DNA of 64,000 nucleotides. It comes from Cordilura impudica (lineage: Eukaryota; Arthropoda; Insecta; Diptera; Scathophagidae). A program made the translations under genes and the position numbers. Within the stretch, counting starts at the first letter, position 1. Each line of letters starts with the position of its first letter. Positions 1-11,333 of the stretch are shown piece after piece. The stretch is from positions 111,365,625 to 111,429,624 of the forward strand of contig OY821517.1 in the NCBI GenBank assembly GCA_963682025.1. Reading direction: 5' to 3'. The notes beneath the pieces were generated by a model. The model was given only the letters and a program-made list of their open reading frames with translations, searched no databases and had not been told where the DNA came from.

Positions 1-401
1 TTATTATATCCATTAATCAGTAGTCCAAAAATCAACCTTATAGCACAGTTCTTTGTCATAGTTCCCATATAAGCTGCTTCCCGATCTTCACTTAAATCTA
101 TCAAAAAACAAAAATATTGCACAGATTTTTCTCAAATTTGGTTGGTATATATTTTTTCAAAATATAAGTGACTTAACGAAATATGGTCAAAATTGGTCAA
201 TTTTTCAACCTAATCCCCATATAAATATAGCCCGATATGAACTTTTTCATATTTGCAGCAAAAAAATTAATAACAATGCCACTCAAATTTGGTTTATGCA
301 TATTTTCTACATCGAATTAGTTGGACCGAAAGATAGGGTCTCTAAACCATGGTATAGGGTATCATATGGTCGGTCTAGACCGACTATAATTTTCTTACTT
401 G
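1..401 (+). mobile_element. DINE-1/INE-1-like element, 3' part (window edge cuts it)
   Basis: Matches the 3' half of the full copies seen elsewhere in the window: the 'gcttcccgatcttcacttaaatct' region is followed by the 'atgaactttttcatat' block, then GGTATAGGGTATC, a palindrome GTCGGTCTAGACCGAC and the terminal ACTTG. INE-1/DINE-1 elements of Drosophila have the same plan (subterminal inverted repeat, GTCC microsatellite, 3' hairpin); they are non-autonomous Helentron/Helitron relatives. The (GTCC)n core and 5' end lie outside the window. Confidence 0.85.
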
Positions 402-1930
402 TTTTTTTCTAGACTTTCGGATTTAGACAATATGTGTTGTTAAGTTATAAGTCCTTTGAGTGGTTAATTAATAAAATTTCATTGCGAAATTTGGAATTTT
501 GTGAACATTGGGTGTTTTTTTTCATTAAAACAGTCGGGAAAATAGGTTCAAAAGTGGTCCGTTTTCATTAAAAATTTACAGTGTTTTTTGCATTTTTTTT
601 GTAAATTTTTTAAATATAATACAGAAATTAGCAAATTTGACATCTTTAGTGGCATTTTAATCAAATTTTGAATTAGATTTGTACGGGGACTAGGAACCAA
701 TGTAGAGCGACTTTAATGATTTTTTTATAGATATCATCACTGGCCTAATATATTCTTATGATTCAAATTTCATCGGAATAGAATAACAATTGCTACATTC
801 AGTGGCATTAAAATCAATTTTTTAGGAAAATTTATGTGGGGAATAGGTCGATTCCAACAGATTTAAGTAGGGTTCATCTTTGGGTCAAAAACACTTTAAG
901 TTCCAAATTTCAGCACATTACATTTATATTTGCAACATGTAAAAGTAGCACCAAATTAATACTGAACTTTGATAGGATATGTTGAAGCCCCCTGTGGACC
1001 TAGCGGCCTCAGCCAGCTTTCATTTTAAAGGCAAAGAAGTCGTCTTTCATTTCAAATTTGTGAAGTGTCTTAATTAGTTTAAAAGTTATGATTTTTGCAA
1101 CAAAAAATTCAAAGTGCCTCACTGTGAACTATGAGAAAATATTTGAGGGATTCCAATGAGAACATACCAAATAAAAAGTCCCTACCCGCAAAACAAATAT
1201 ACGAAAATGCTTCCAGTATGCCACCGTCCTTGACAGCAATGAACTGGGAGGGAATGTATTTAGATCATATGCTGTTAGCTTGTGGCCAGAAAAAAATAAG
1301 AGACTCTAAATCCGCGGAATAATACACACAATTTTGAGCACGGTGATAGCGGCTTGGAATGCTATGGCTTCAATTGGATTTGGAAATTTGAAAATGTCTA
1401 TGTTAAGAAGAACATGAACAAAGCTGATTATTTTTTATTTTGAAGTTCGATTTTCTATTTGTCTGTGATAATGATATAAGTACTCTACCTACATTTCAAA
1501 GAAGTGAATGTTATATAACCAAAAAAGTATTATCTCATGCACCCTTGAGCCCATATCTGAATCTAGTTAGTAATTTATTGATACATTATTGAAGAAATTT
1601 AACATTTCTAGCAAAGATATACTGAAATATTGGGAACAGACACATGTACTCTAATTTCTAAAGATTACACTAGATTCCTAGATACCAGAGAAGACAAGGG
1701 CGTGCACACAAAATATAATTTTTTTGTTATATTAATGTATTTTATATTTTTGGTTAAAGGTCTTGTTTTCCAATGAAAATTGGGTTATTTAAGTTGTTGT
1801 CCATTTTAAACAGTGTATTAAAACTAGCTTTTAATTCCATATATAATTAAATGTACCCCATTTTATTTCAGTTTAGTAAGTGGAGAACTTATTTTTGTTT
1901 GACTGTAAAATATTTGCTAATATTTAGTTC
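402..1930. other. AT-rich stretch without a recognised gene
   Basis: I see no convincing gene or complete transposon. A 63-codon plus-strand frame at 1131-1322 reads 'ENASSMPPSLTAMNWEGMYLD' style residues, which look protein-like, but I cannot assign a family and there are no clear splice sites. The stretch may be decayed mobile DNA or intron. Confidence 0.4.
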
Positions 1931-1951
1931 GTATATTGTTTAGTTACTTAC

Positions 1952-2714
1952 AACGTTTTCTTCTTTCACACTTACTGATGATTCCGAAGTAGGTGCAGGA
2001 GGTGCAGGAGGTTTTGAAGTACGTGGTTTCTCAGGTGGTAATGGTGGTAATGGTGGTAATGGTATCAGAGGGGGTTGCAGTGGTTTAGATGCTTTAGGTG
2101 GTTTAGATGGCGCTGCATAATGCGTACACTGGTTAGCGGATTGCAATTGATTAAAAGGCATATATGGTGCTGTCACTGGCATCATAGCGGGTACACCAAA
2201 AGGAATGAAATACATTTGATTATTAGCACTCATATTCGTTGATGGTGTTGGTATGAAGATATTGGATGAGGGTGCGTTAGCTGTCAGCGTTGGTGGTGCA
2301 GGAGGTGGCAGAGGCGGAGGTGGCACAGTTATACGTGTGGTTGAAGTTGAAGTTTTTTGACAGTGACAATGTGTGGTCACTTGTTGCTGATAACTATGAT
2401 GGGAACAATCATATTTCTGCATTTGTATCTGTTTTTTCTGTTCTTGTTCCATTTTCAGTTTGCACTGGACACAAGATGTGGAGCCAGTTGCGGATGCAGG
2501 CGTGTTAATTAAATAAGGAGCTGTATAGCTTCGTACATTGTTGGAAAGCGATGCTGCTTTTGGAGCTTTTGATTTATGCGAACACTGGCAACTACAGGGT
2601 GATATATCCTCATTGTTGAAACTCATAGGGCTAGCGGTGTGTGTTGCGTCAAACATTTTAGTTATTTTTTGTTTTGTTTTTTCTATATAACTTGGAATTT
2701 TTCTTGTTTCGCAA
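1952..2714 (-). CDS. Internal exon of a host gene: proline-rich, Cys/His-containing protein of unknown function
   Basis: Seen: a minus-strand open exon from an acceptor (pyrimidine-rich ttttttcag, AG at 2716-2715) to a consensus donor GTAAGT at 1951-1946. The first ATG (2656) gives 235 codons that end exactly at the donor in phase 0; without splicing the frame stops three codons later. The frame is also open upstream of that ATG back to the acceptor, so translation may start in an earlier exon. The protein has a Cys/His cluster near the N terminus (SPCSCQCSH, CVQCKLK, HCHCQK), a Q-rich stretch, then long proline runs (PPPPLPPPAPP, PLIPLPPLPPLPPE) and an SVSVKEEN end. It is more GC-rich than its surroundings. 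Inference: a real host exon, the only one in the window. I do not recognise the protein; low-complexity proline tracts make homology hard to judge. Confidence 0.65.
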
Positions 2715-4074
2715 CTGAAAAAAATTTAAATTTAAACATAAAGAATCAAGTTATAAACTATTTATAAATTGTTCATATTGCTAAAAGAAAATGCTGCATA
2801 AATAAAATATCTTAAACAGTCAGTCTGTATTATTTTTTGTCGCTCTACAAGTTCACTGAATAATTTGTCACAAAGGAGAAACCAATTTTTCAGCTGACTG
2901 CACTTTAATTTACGTTACGCCCTCTTATCACAACGCCTTCTTGTATTTATTTGGAGGGAATTTTTTTTGTATTATTCCTCTTGCTGAAATTATTTACTTT
3001 TGGTAGAATTTTGTCATTCAGAATTTTCTAAATCGTTAAAGCAACAAATGAAAATGCAGATGCTAAATTGTGGTAATGAATAAATTTCGTTCATATACAA
3101 TATGTCCATGCAGGATACCAAATGTGACTTTTATACCAGCTTTATTCACTCATTATAATCTATTTTTAAAGTTCAAAATATAGCAATTATTAATTTTTTA
3201 GTCTTATAAAAGAAACATATATTTCTTTTTTTTTAATTTTTATAATGTACATCTGGGTTTTGTACTGCATCTAAATTTTAATACATAGTGTCGGACAAAA
3301 GTAAAGCACGAACTCCCCCGAAAGTTTTGGCAGATATCTAGGAAGAATATTTAAATTTGATTCCGCCCACAGACCAAAAATCAAAAATCAGAGCTCACAG
3401 TTTAAACTACCATGCTATTCTGAAGATTTCGTGAAAATTTCAACAAGATCGGTCCAGCCACTTTGGAGTCCATATGTAACATCAGGGCTATGGAGTTGGA
3501 GTCGGAGTCAGAATTGTGGTGTTTGTATCGGAGTCGCTACAAAAACTCACAACTCCGACTAGAAAATTTTTCTTTATTGTACATGAAAAATTCTAATTAA
3601 TAATTTAAATTATTTTAGAGTTTTATTTAATAGTGCGGGCAAGAGTCTAAATTGCGAACTTATGCTCGGTTATTGATCAAGTTGGGAATATATGTTTCAA
3701 TAATTTAAGATTTTAAGATTTCTGGTTAAGATAATTGAATGTGAACAATATTCACCATAGAATTAAAATTTGTTTGTTCGTAATATAATATATTATGGGT
3801 CTGGTGTTTAAGATAATTTCTTAAAAAAAAAAAGAATTACATTGAAAACTTAAAGTCAAAGTGGAGTTTAAGCTTCATAAGAGTAGTTATTAGCATACAA
3901 ATAAATAATGGAAACTCTAAATATTTAATATAATTTTATTAAAAAAAAAATAAAATTTTATATATTAGACTGGTCGCAGCTTGTGTCGACTTTTTTTTTA
4001 AATTTAATTCTTAATATATGCGTAGTCTAAAATATAAGGTTTGCTGTCGTAAATGCGGTCTTAATTTTTAGCTT
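2715..4074. other. Probable intron or intergenic DNA with short repeat traces
   Basis: No coding frame. About 3288-3310 reads GTGTCGGACAAAAGTAAAG, which resembles one terminal repeat of a Tc1/mariner element, but I find no partner. About 3488-3560 holds GGAGTCGGAGTC-type repeats that recur inverted. Because a splice acceptor abuts the left side on the minus strand, at least the first part is likely intron. Confidence 0.4.
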
Positions 4075-4514
4075 GATACGACGGTGCCTTCTTGTGCCTA
4101 GTGGGGCCCAAAGTACCCGAATTGTGTTTATGTGGGGAAAATATGACTTTTTTTAGATTTTACGAAAATTTCGTACTACAGTTTAACTTTTTCAACAAGT
4201 TATTATAAGAATCGATTTGAGTATAAAATTGTATTTTCAAAAAGCTATATAACCGCAAAATCGAAGAAAATCTCGCCACTTTGGTGCCAAAAAAAAAACT
4301 AGGTCATGAAATTTAATGGCACTTTTTTCAACTTAGAGAAATTGACTAAAGCCAAAGGGCCGTATGCAAAAAAATTAAAGTGTACTTCAAGTAGACTCTA
4401 TCAACAAATTTTGTATGAAAAACATACAATACTTTAATTTTTTTGAATACGACACAGTCTTTTTCGATCTCCATACTTATAAGCACTCAGATGTGAAGCG
4501 TTTTTTTATTACCA
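4075..4514 (+). repeat. Foldback-family copy, left portion (split by Transib-1)
   Basis: This stretch is similar to 45930-46265, the left arm of the foldback element at 45.8-49.8 kb: both share the 'gaaaatatgactttttt', 'ccaaaaaaaaaactagg' and 'gagaaattga' blocks in order. The copy resumes at 11339 after the Transib insertion. Only one arm is present, with no mirror arm. Confidence 0.7.
4360..4452. repeat. Short palindromic MITE-like insert
   Basis: About 93 bp absent from the paralogous site near 46205. The ends are imperfect inverted copies: GTATGCAAAAAAATTAAAGT at the left and actttaatttttttgaatac at the right. No coding capacity. The family is unknown. Confidence 0.55.
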
Positions 4515-4519
4515 CGTTG

Positions 4520-5832
4520 AACAGTGGTTCAAAACCAAAAAAAAGTGGTAATAAGTCTGGAACTTCTAAACTATTGGTTGGATTGGAATAGTATATTCTA
4601 GGCGAATGTAGCCAAGGATATAGGCTTTCAAAATATTTATTTTTGAGATACCCTGTTATAACACAGGGTGAGCTACAGGGTGCCTAAGTCAACCACCTCG
4701 AGGTGGAAAATGCTTTCAAAGCTTGTAACTTTTATAAATATGAAGTGATTTTTACGTTTTTTAAATTTTTCCAATAACCATTAAATTATTAACAAAAAAC
4801 ATGCCTACACTACCTAGTTATCGCTTATGGTTTAAAAAATATTTGATTTTAAAAATCAACATTTGAACTTTTCACCAAATTCTCTCTTGGTTTTTCGCAA
4901 ATAACATTTTTACTAAAGCAGATAAAAAAAAAATCTAAAAACATGTAGCGATAGCCAGTACTATTCAAAAAAATACGCTAAAGTACTTTTTGAATTATTT
5001 CAAACCGTTTAGTGAGCACTAAATCTTAAAGTTGACTTTTTGAATCAGGTTCTAAAAATTGCAAATTTTTGCCAAAAAATACCCTTCATTCTTTCACTTT
5101 TTTCTCACAACCTTGGTAAAACATGTATTTATTTTTCTACATATTTTAAAAGAATATGCTTCAAGAATGGCTGTAAGTGAAATATTTAATATTTTTGGAC
5201 ATGCACCCTACGTCCAGCATTGGACGAAATTGGGCAATTTTTAAAAATAAAACTAAGTTTTAAAAGTTAATACAAAAATATCCGCTCGACTTCTTCAAAT
5301 ATTTCACCTCAGTATTAAAGCTCCAAATATTTTTATTTATTTGGCGTAATAAAATTCACCGCCATTACATAAACGTGGTCAGGAGGGCTTAAATGGTGAA
5401 AAAAAGTCAAATTTTCATACGAATTTTTTTTTGTTAACATAAAGAACATATTAAGATTAGTTATTTTTATACTTTGTTTATTGATTCACAACGGCATTTA
5501 AATTATCTAAAACACTTCAAAAAATCATTTTGATAGCGTTAACAGTTTTTGAGATATTTGTATTCAAATTTCAGAAAAAAATATAGAAAAACAAGGGTTT
5601 TTCGTTTTTTTTTGGTTTTTTTGGTGAAGTGTTCCCAAAATTTTCGAATTTTACTTATTATTATATATATTGTTAAAGAAGACATATTTATCTATTCAAC
5701 GATATATAACATGTCTATCAAATGTATTGCAACATGCTGAAATAATGACCCCAAACCACACTCCACAGGCAAAAATTTAGCTATTTCTCTATTTGTTCAT
5801 ATAAATGGTCATTTACATAGTGAAGGACATAT
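4520..5832 (+). repeat. Transib-1 left inverted arm (outer part)
   Basis: Near-identical, inverted, to the right arm at 9944-11333. The arm is interrupted at 5832/8601 by the DINE array and resumes for about 157 bp at 8601-8757. One roughly 40-bp segment near 4630-4665 is missing from the right arm. Confidence 0.88.
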
Positions 5833-6430
5833 TTATACCCTATACCACTATGTGGTTTGGGTATAATGACTTTGTGCTGCTGTTTGTAACAACCAAAAAT
5901 ATTTGACCTAGACCCATCTTTAATTATACCGATCGAATCAGAATCACTTTTTGAGTTGATTTAACAATGTCCGTCCGTCCGTCCGTCCGTCCGTCTGTGT
6001 GTCCATGTAAACCTTGTAATCAAACTGCAGGTCGCAAATATGAATATATTTTGATGAAATTTGGTATATAAGCTTTTATCGGCCATGGCATGAACGGTAT
6101 TGAAATTGGTGAGAATCGATGCATGTTCAGACCTAGCCCCCATACAAATTACCCCTATGAAATCGACATAAATAGCCATAAGATCCAAATTGTCATACAA
6201 ATCTTACTGAAATTGGGTTTGTATGCATTCGTTACATCCATTAATGACTAGTCCAAAAATGGTACCTTTGGCCCCATATAGACTGCTTCCCGATCTTCAC
6301 TTAAATCTATTAAAAACAAAAATAATGCACTGATTCTTTTCAAATTTTGTTTGTATATATTTTTGCAAAATACACGCATGGTATAGGGTATCGTATAGTC
6401 GGTCTAGACCGACTATAATTTTCTTACTTG
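5833..6430 (+). mobile_element. DINE array unit A (short form, 598 bp)
   Basis: Begins TTATACCCTATACCACTATG and ends with the TCGGTCTAGACCGA palindrome and CTTACTTG. It has (GTCC)5 at about 5969. It lacks about 190 bp near the 3' end that units C and D carry: the sequence jumps from 'gcaaaataca' straight to 'cgcatggtatagg'. Unit B follows with no spacer. Non-autonomous; the short frames in it are not genes. Confidence 0.93.
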
Positions 6431-7028
6431 TTATACCCTATACTACTATGTGGTTTGGGTATAATGACTTTGTGCTGCTGTTTGTAACAACCAAAAATAT
6501 TTGACCTAGACCCATCTTTAATTATACCGATCGAATCAGAATCATTTTTTGAGTTGATTTAACAATGTCCGTCCGTCCGTCCGTCCGTCCGTCTGTGTGT
6601 CCATGTAAACCTTGTAATCAAACTGCAGGTCGCAAATATGAATATATTTTGATGAAATTTGGTATATAAGCTTTTATCGGCCATGGCATGAACGGTATTG
6701 AAATTGGTGGGAATCGATGCATGTTCAGACCTAGCCCCCATACAAATTACCCCTATGAAATCGACATAAATAGCCATAAGATCCAAATTGTCATACAAAT
6801 CTTACTGAAATTGGGTTTGTATGCATTCGTTACATCCATTAATGACTAGTCCAAAAATGGTACCTTTGGCCCCATATAGACTGCTTCCCGATCTTCACTT
6901 AAATCTATTAAAAACAAAAATAATGCACTGATTCTTTTCAAATTTTGTTTGTATATATTTTTGCAAAATACACGCATGGTATAGGGTATCGTATAGTCGG
7001 TCTAGACCGACTATAATTTTCTTACTTG
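6431..7028 (+). mobile_element. DINE array unit B (short form, 598 bp)
   Basis: Almost identical to unit A and of the same length, with the same ~190-bp internal deletion. Head-to-tail junctions on both sides read CTTACTTG|TTATACCC. Confidence 0.93.
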
Positions 7029-7818
7029 TTATACCCTATACCACTATGTGGTTTGGGTATAATGACTTTGTGCTGCTGTTTGTAACAACCAAAAATATTT
7101 GACCTAGACCCATCTTTAATTATACCGATCGAATCAGAATCATTTTTTGAGTTGATTTAACAATGTCCGTCCGTCCGTCCGTCCGTCCGTCCGTCCGTCT
7201 GTGTGTCCATGTAAACCTTGTAATCAAACTGCAGGTCGCAAATATGAATATATTTTAATGAAATTTGGTATATAAGCTTTTATCGGCCATGGCATGAACG
7301 GTATTGAAATTGGTGAGAATCGATGCATGTTCAGACCTAGCCCCCATACAAATTACCCCTATGAAATCGACATAAATAGCCATAAGATCCAAATTGTCAT
7401 ACAAATCTTACTGAAATTGGGTTTGTATGCATTCGTTACATCCATTAATGACTAGTCCAAAAATGGTACCTTTGGCCCCATATAGACTGCTTCCCGATCT
7501 TCACTTAAATCTATTAAAAACAAAAATAATGCACTGATTCTTTTCAAATTTTGTTTGTATATATTTTTGCAAAATACAAGAGCCTTTACCAAACATGATC
7601 AGGATTGGTCCATTTTTGGACCTAGTCCTCATATAGATATAGCATCCGATATGAACTTTTTCATATCTGCAGCCAAAAAAATTAATAAAAATCCCACTCA
7701 AGTTTGGTTTTTGCTTATTTTCTATGTCCAGTTAGTTGGGCCTAAGAGATAGGGTTTCTAAACGCATGGTATAGGGTATCGTATAGTCGGTCTAGACCGA
7801 CTATAATTTTCTTACTTG
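7029..7818 (+). mobile_element. DINE array unit C (long form, 790 bp)
   Basis: Full-length DINE with the microsatellite expanded to (GTCC)7 and the 190-bp segment present at about 7578-7765. It abuts units B and D exactly. Confidence 0.93.
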
Positions 7819-8600
7819 TTATACCCTATACCACTATGTGGTTTGGGTATAATGACTTTGTGCTGCTGTTTGTAACAACCAAAAATATTTGACCTAGACC
7901 CATCTTTAATTATACCGATCGAATCAGAATCATTTTTTGAGTTGATTTAACAATGTCCGTCCGTCCGTCCGTCCGTCCGTCTGTGTGTCCATGTAAACCT
8001 TGTAATCAAACTGCAGGTCGCAAATATGAATATATTTTGATGAAATTTGTTATATAAGCTTTTATCGGCCATGGCATGAACGGTATTGAAATTGGTGAGA
8101 ATCGATGCATGTTCAGACCTAGCCCCCATACAAATTACCCCTATGAAATCGACATAAATAGCCATAAGATCCAAATTGTCATACAAATCTTACTGAAATT
8201 GGGTTTGTATGCATTCGTTACATCCATTAATGACTAGTCCAAAAATGGTACCTTTGGCCCCATATAGACTGCTTCCCGATCTTCACTTAAATCTATTAAA
8301 AACAAAAATAATGCACTGATTCTTTTCAAATTTTGTTTGTATATATTTTTGCAAAATACAAGAGCCTTTACCAAACATGATCAGGATTGGTCCATTTGTG
8401 GACCTAGTCCTCATATAGATATAGCATCCGATATGAACTTTTTCATATCTGCAGCCAAAAAAATTAATAAAAATCCCACTCAAGTTTGGTTTTTGCTTAT
8501 TTTCTATGTCCAGTTAGTTGGGCCTAAGAGATAGGGTTTCTAAACGCATGGTATAGGGTATCGTATAGTCGGTCTAGACCGACTATAATTTTCTTACTTG
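7819..8600 (+). mobile_element. DINE array unit D (long form, 782 bp)
   Basis: Full-length, nearly identical to unit C apart from the microsatellite length and a few substitutions. Its 3' end CTTACTTG is followed by a T-run that continues the Transib arm. Confidence 0.93.
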
Positions 8601-8757
8601 TTTTTTATTGTTTTTTGGTAAAGGGTTGCATACGTTTTTATTACTTCAAATAATTTTATATATCTTTTCAAAGAAGGTATAATTATAAGTTAATGGTGTA
8701 TGAAATATTTACCTAATGAGTTTCAACTGATCATAAAATTGCCCGAAACTCTGATGG
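8601..8757 (+). repeat. Transib-1 left inverted arm (inner part)
   Basis: Inverted match to 9944-10100, ending at 'gcccgaaactctgat', whose mirror 'atcagagtttcgggc' starts at about 9945. The poly-A run at 8769-8787 just inside is not mirrored. Confidence 0.85.
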
Positions 8758-8849
8758 TGATTTTATACAAAAAAAAAAAAAAAAAAACAGGTAAAAAGCC
8801 AATGCCTAAGATATTTTCATTATTAAATAAGAAATATAACTAAATTTTT

Positions 8850-9759
8850 TTAAAAGATAAAAGTTAAAAGATGTTTTATATCCATAGCTTCGGAATCATC
8901 ATTTTCTATTTCAAGACTTATTTTTGGTAACCATTTTGTTCTTATGGAGTATATTACTGGATCTGACGATATCAATAAATATTCCATTAAATCGGAATTT
9001 TGGGCTTCTTTGCTACATTTTCTTGTATTAAAAAGTCTAAAGTGTTTGACATCTCTGTTTCTAGCTTCTTGTGCTTCTTCAGTCAGTTCTCCGAAGGGCA
9101 GGATGCTATTTTGTATTATTTCTTTCCCATGAGCTAATACTTTGTGTACAGTTAGTTCATTGGCCTCCAAGGATATAAGTTCATTATTAATTCCTTAGTT
9201 CCACTAGCATATATTTTCAATTTCTCCGCATTAATTTGTTGTTTACTATTAATGACAGCTAATATTACTTTAAACCGTGCGATTAAAGCCGTGTCAATGC
9301 CAGTAATCGAAGGAGTAGTTTCGGGATCTTCAAAGAAACGTCTTGCTGTATTACCATCATTTGAACTTCCATAGCCACAAAGAGGCTTATCGATAATTAG
9401 AGCAAGTTACTAATGATTTCTTCTTGTTTTTTCTTTTTTGTCCTTGATTGAACATTTTCGTCGTCCTTTTTAGGTCGACCAAATGCCTTTTTCTCAATTT
9501 GTACTGTGAGGCCCGTTTTCAACCATTCTTCATTTTTAGTCATAAACTTTGATTTTGATAAACCCGATTGGCTAAATCTTCTTTCGTAAGCTTTGTAAAA
9601 ATTTTCAACATCTTCAGATCTCACATTCAAACCGTAAGTGTTGTTACTTGTATAAAATAATTTCGAGACTTTTTCCGAACGTGATGAATGAATAGTAGAA
9701 TCGGAAGGGTTTTCCCAAATTACTTTGCAAAGTGAATAATACTTTAATGTAACCTCCAT
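8850..9759 (-). pseudogene. Transib transposase remnant (RAG1-like), internally deleted
   Basis: Role: Transib transposases are DDE recombinases related to vertebrate RAG1. Seen: frame 9759-9397 is an N-terminal part ending in a basic stretch (FGRPKKDDENVQSRTKKKK), of the GRP-K-type seen in Transib proteins. From about 9390 the translation continues as GYGSSNDGNTARRFFEDPE, then ITGIDTALIARFKVILAVIN, and after a frameshift the frame 9170-8850 reads VHKVLAHG, ILPFGELTEEAQEARNRD, FRLFNTRKCSK, ISSDPVIYSIR. This EEAQEARN...FR...TRK block aligns with the RAG1 region around its catalytic glutamate (ES-GNK-FRRFRK-NARQSK). The central part with the two catalytic aspartates is missing, so the product cannot be active. 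It lies between the inverted arms. The family call is firm; the residue correspondence to RAG1 is from memory. Confidence 0.82.
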
Positions 9760-9943
9760 GATAGGTTATACGTAAGTGATCTTAATAAACAAGAAACTCA
9801 TGGTTATATACTGAAAATACTTTTTGAAAGGTAATATATCGGGCAGGTACTTCATTTTGTTTTAGAGAATCTAAGGATTTGGCTTTTGCCTGTTTTTTTT
9901 TTGCATGAAAAGGTATTGTGAATTACAGATATTTTGCAATAGG

Positions 9944-11333
9944 TATCAGAGTTTCGGGCAATTTTATGATCAGTTGGAACTCATTAGGTAAATATTTAAT
10001 ACACCATTATAATTATACCTTCTTTGAAAAGATATATAAAATTATTTGAAGTAACAAAAACGTATGCAACCCTTTACCAAAAAACAATAAAAAAAATATG
10101 TCATTCACTATGTAAATGACCATTTATATGAACAAATAGAGAAATAGCTAAATTTTTGCCTGTGGAGTGTGGTTTGGGGTCATTATTTCAGCATGTTGCA
10201 ATATATTTGATAGACATGTTATATATCGTTGAATAGACAAATATGTCTTCTTTAACAATATATATAATAATAAGTAAAATTCAAAAATTTTGGGAACACT
10301 TTACCAAAAAAACCAAAAAAAACGAAAAACCATAGTTTTTCTATATTTTTTTCTGAAATTTGAATATAAATATCTCAAAAACTATTAACGTTATCAAAAT
10401 GATTTTTTGAAGTGTTTTAGATAATTTAAATGCCGTTCCGAATCAATAAACAAACTATAAAAATAACTAATCTTAATATGTTTTTTATGTTAACAAAAAA
10501 AATTCGTATGAAAATTTGACTTTTTTCACCATTTAAGCCCTCCTGACCACGTTTATGTAACGGCGGTGAATTTTATTACGCCAAATAAATAAAAATATTT
10601 GGAGCTTTAATACTGAGGTGAAATATTTGAAGAAGTCGAGCGGATATTTTTGTATTAACTTTTAAAACTTAGTTGTTTTTTTTTTAAATTGCCCAATTTC
10701 GTCCAATGCTGGACGTAGGGTGCATGTCCAAAAATATTAAAAATTTCACTTACAACCATTCTTGAAGCATATTCTTTTAAAATATGTAGAAAAATAAATA
10801 CATGTTTTACCAAGGTTGTGAGAAAAAAGTGAAAGAATGAAGGGTATTTTTTGGCAAAAATTTGCAATTTTTAGAACCTAATTCAAAAAGTCAACTTTAA
10901 GATTTTGTGCTCACTAAACGGTTTGAAATAATTCAAAAAGTACTTTAGCGTATTTTTTTGAATAGTACTGGCTATCGCCACATGTTTTTAGATTTTTTTT
11001 TATCTGCTTTAGTAAAAATGTTATTTGCGAAAAACCAAGAGGGAATTTGGTGAACCATAAGCGATAACTAGGTAGTGTAGGCATGTTTTTTGTTAATAAT
11101 TTAATGGTTATTGGAAAAATTTAAAAAACGTAAAAATCACTTCATATTTATAAAAGTTACAAGCTTTGAAAGCATTTTCCACCTCGAGGTAGTTGACTTT
11201 GGCACCCTGTAGCTCACCCTGTGTTACAACTATATCCTTGACTACAATCGCCTAGAATATACTATTCCAATCCAAACAATAGTTTAGAAGTTCCAGACTT
11301 ATTACCATTTTTTTTTAGTTTTGAACCACTGTG
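9944..11333 (-). repeat. Transib-1 right inverted arm
   Basis: Mirror of 4520-5832 plus 8601-8757. Across the DINE array insertion point (about 10096-10104) it reads an uninterrupted A8 tract, so it preserves the pre-insertion sequence. It ends GAACCACTGTG. Confidence 0.88.

Noticed and set aside
5059..5244. 61-codon frame repeated at 10655-10867
   Set aside because: It repeats because both are arms of the Transib-1 inverted repeat; no domain and no coding signs.
5960..5995. CRISPR-like regular repeats
   Set aside because: The regular spacing is a pure tetranucleotide microsatellite; no repeat-spacer structure, and the genome is eukaryotic.
5961..6200. Recurrent ~79-codon frame starting MYDNLDLMAIYVDFIG in nearly every DINE
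   Set aside because: It lies in the conserved DINE body, runs into the GTCC repeat, and both strands are equally open. Conservation follows the element, not a protein.
7501..7752. Overlapping 65-66-codon frames on both strands of DINE units
   Set aside because: Mirror frames of the same repeat with no codon bias; chance frames.
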